A stretch of DNA of 64,000 bases, taken from Pseudoalteromonas peptidolytica. GTDB taxonomy: Bacteria > Pseudomonadota > Gammaproteobacteria > Enterobacterales > Alteromonadaceae. The DNA lies in contig NZ_WEHZ01000027.1 of NCBI RefSeq assembly GCF_012641745.1, positions 1 through 64,000 of the forward strand. Direction: 5' to 3'. The stretch's first letter is position 1, and every line of letters begins with the position of its first letter. Below are positions 62,506 to 64,000 of this stretch, one piece after another. A program made the position numbers and the translations under genes. A model generated the notes under the pieces. The model saw nothing but the letters and a program-made list of their open reading frames with translations. It was not told the DNA's origin and searched no databases.

Positions 62506-63362
62506 AAACGCCAGATTTAACGCAAACTCAGCAGTGGCTTAGCACAGTTTTAATGGTGCGAGGCGACCTAGAACAAAAGCTAAATATCGCAGCCAACCCT
62601 CATGGTGTAATGCTACATGACTGTATAAAAAGTACGAAAAAATTGGGGGCGATGAGAAGAGTCGACATCTATGCAGCAGGCTATGTGATACGGTTGGTCG
62701 AATGCCTAAAGGGCGAGTTTGCGCTGCTTAACCAATTTATGGGAGAGGAAGTGTTTGAAACATTCGCCAAAGCTTTCATCGTCAGCCTCCCCTCAGAGTC
62801 TTGGACACTGCATCAGCTTGGAGGGCGCTTCGCTGACTTTCTAAGACAAACAAAACCCATTGGAGATTTTTCCGCTCATCAGCAAGCGATGCTGAGTATA
62901 CCCGCAGAGCTTGCCAAGTTTGAGCGAGCAAAAGCACAAGCTCTACTAAAACCCGGACCAGAAACCGCCCTGCCCACCCCAGCAATAAATGAAATAGAGC
63001 TACTGTGTGGGATAGCGGAGGACTTTACTATCGCAGTGCCAGAATCAGCACAGCTTATTCATACCGACTACCCCCTGCTACCACTTATTGCGCAACTTGA
63101 GCAATCTACACCATACACGATACCAGAGCCAATGCAGACGCATATTGCAGTGTCTCGACAGCAATACCGTATCAAGGCTTGCACGATAAGCGATTGGCAA
63201 GCAGACTTTTTACTCCATCTACAAACTAAGCCTCTGCGCTTACGAGATGCAATAAGCTCCTGTGCTCATCACACCAATGTGGCTGTACAAACGCTCCATT
63301 CACAGCTAGCCGTTTGGTTACCAAGCGCAATGAATGTGGGGCTGGTAATGCGAGTACCGTAG
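62502..63362 (+). CDS. DUF2063 (HvfC/BufC-like) protein
   Basis: 286 aa. RRVDIYAAGYVIRLVECLKGEFALLNQFMGEEVFETFAKAFIVSLPSESWTLHQLGGRFADFLR matches the N-terminal DUF2063 domain of HvfC/BufC proteins, partners of MNIO (DUF692) enzymes that modify Cys-containing peptides. No DUF692 gene or Cys-rich precursor is visible in the window, so its role here is open. Coupled to the upstream ferritin-like gene by ATGA. Confidence 0.75.
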   Translation: MKTPDLTQTQQWLSTVLMVRGDLEQKLNIAANPHGVMLHDCIKSTKKLGAMRRVDIYAAGYVIRLVECLKGEFALLNQFMGEEVFETFAKAFIVSLPSESWTLHQLGGRFADFLRQTKPIGDFSAHQQAMLSIPAELAKFERAKAQALLKPGPETALPTPAINEIELLCGIAEDFTIAVPESAQLIHTDYPLLPLIAQLEQSTPYTIPEPMQTHIAVSRQQYRIKACTISDWQADFLLHLQTKPLRLRDAISSCAHHTNVAVQTLHSQLAVWLPSAMNVGLVMRVP

Positions 63363-63570
63363 CAGTAAAAGCCTCTTTAGCCTTTAGGTGAGGTAGGGTT
63401 CTCACTGTTTCACAACACAGCGGAGCTACTTTTAATTTTAGCCTATTTGACTTTTTAAACTATTATTTAATCTGGGATTGAAATCGGTTAGTTATGCAAA
63501 CCTCGATTTTTAACCAACCACAATATCGTTTCGCTGGATCGGCAGCTGATCGTACAAAGGTGACATAGCT

Positions 63571-63654
63571 ATGCTCATTTTTGACTTAGGCTCATTGAAC
63601 GATAACTCTACGGGCAAGGAAAAGCACGCTATCTACCAAATAGGTGTGTTATGA
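63571..63654 (+). CDS. Candidate 27-aa leader ORF coupled to the sensor gene
   Basis: Translation: MLIFDLGSLNDNSTGKEKHA, then IYQIGVL. AAGGTG lies upstream of the ATG, and the stop overlaps the next ATG (TTATGA). May be a coupling leader peptide; chance cannot be excluded. Confidence 0.35.
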   Translation: MLIFDLGSLNDNSTGKEKHAIYQIGVL

Positions 63655-64000
63655 ATTTAAGTAAAAAGCTCTTTGTAGCGTTCGGCGCATTAATACTGCT
63701 AATGACTTGTTCGAGCGCATTTGTTTGGGTTAAGGTTTCAACCGAAACAGCTCGAGCATTAGAAGTTAAAAATGACGACTTACCCGGTATATTGTTATAT
63801 AACAAACTCATCGATATAGAGCATAAGCTCAAAACATCAGCGCTTGAATACATCAACGGCGACATTAGTAAAAAAAGCGATTTCAACCAGTTATTTGCTC
63901 AATTTAAGCAAACTCAGCAGGAGCTGTACAAGTACGAGTCAGCCAAGCAATCTGATCGGGAAAAAATGGCAATAATCTTAAATACCATGACTCAATTTCA
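63651..64000 (+). CDS. Membrane sensor protein (chemoreceptor- or kinase-like), N-terminal part only
   Basis: 116 codons before the window ends. MNLSKKLFVAFGALILLMTC is an uncleaved membrane anchor, followed by a helical periplasmic region (LEVKNDDLPGILLYNKLIDIEHKLKTSALEYING) typical of 4-helix-bundle sensor domains of chemotaxis receptors and sensor kinases. The output domain lies outside the window. AGGTG lies 6 nt before the ATG. Confidence 0.75.
   Translation, partial: MNLSKKLFVAFGALILLMTCSSAFVWVKVSTETARALEVKNDDLPGILLYNKLIDIEHKLKTSALEYINGDISKKSDFNQLFAQFKQTQQELYKYESAKQSDREKMAIILNTMTQF

Noticed and set aside
63494..63568. 24-codon ORF before the coupled small ORF
   Set aside because: No ribosome site; likely chance.

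Overview
The window looks like a chromosomal stretch of a marine gammaproteobacterium, most likely Pseudoalteromonas or a close relative. This is inferred from family content: a DUF2999 protein, a GH19 chitinase, an AttEFGH-like ABC transporter plus AttH lipoprotein operon, a DeoB/DeoD versus Udk/CNT nucleoside locus, AT-rich spacers between genes, and a dispersed repeat family with TATACCAATT-type ends. No rRNA gene or intact tRNA was found to confirm the genus.

Left accessory block (1-14.6 kb). Four tandem paralogous loci on the minus strand encode an N-terminal XRE-type helix-turn-helix joined to a polytopic membrane domain. One copy is split into separate HTH and membrane genes, one has lost 8 residues of the HTH domain, and one has a replaced C-terminus. 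After a degenerate tRNA-like sequence comes a 26-repeat type I-C CRISPR array (4589-6277), its leader, and a complete I-C operon on the minus strand: cas3-cas5c-cas8c(-cas11c)-cas7c-cas4-cas1-cas2. The array is read on the same strand, with the leader beside cas2 and the degenerate terminal repeat on the left. cas8c contains a well-placed internal start for cas11c, and Cas5c keeps Y46, K116 and H117. The cas3 upstream region is shared with a divergent hydrolase-TetR operon and holds two copies of a 14-bp palindromic operator-like site.

Middle (14.6-42.6 kb). This part holds a hydrolase-TetR-GNAT group; a His-rich lipoprotein behind a good Zur-box candidate; a LysE-type exporter; a YqaE/Pmp3 micro-protein of 52 aa; a LysR regulator with a divergent 32-aa ORF; a secreted M1 aminopeptidase and a secreted alpha/beta hydrolase; a large chemotaxis receptor; a NarL-type two-component pair; a histone-deacetylase-family enzyme followed by a hairpin-rich RNA-like region; orphan periplasmic binding proteins; a ferredoxin-NADP reductase; and TPR proteins. 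The nucleoside locus follows: deoD-deoB faces udk-CNT transporter across a 307-bp gap carrying two mirror-arranged 19-bp operator-like sites.

Right part (42.6-64 kb). Mostly ordinary chromosome: an EamA transporter, a WD40-like lipoprotein, DUF3667 and DUF2999 proteins, an RsmB-like methyltransferase, GH19 chitinase, a GNAT-FAD oxidoreductase-GNAT operon, two outer-membrane beta-barrels, the AttEFGH-like operon, an SDR enzyme, a SpoIIAA-like protein, a tricorn-like secreted protease, a truncated VioB/ferritin-like gene coupled to a DUF2063 (HvfC/BufC-like) gene, and the start of a membrane sensor protein that runs off the window. Nine copies of the dispersed repeat lie between genes from 19.9 kb onward and none was seen in the left block.

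The best candidate for something undescribed is the XRE-membrane protein cluster beside the CRISPR array. Its function is not recognised from sequence; linkage to CRISPR-Cas is positional plus weak shared promoter motifs.
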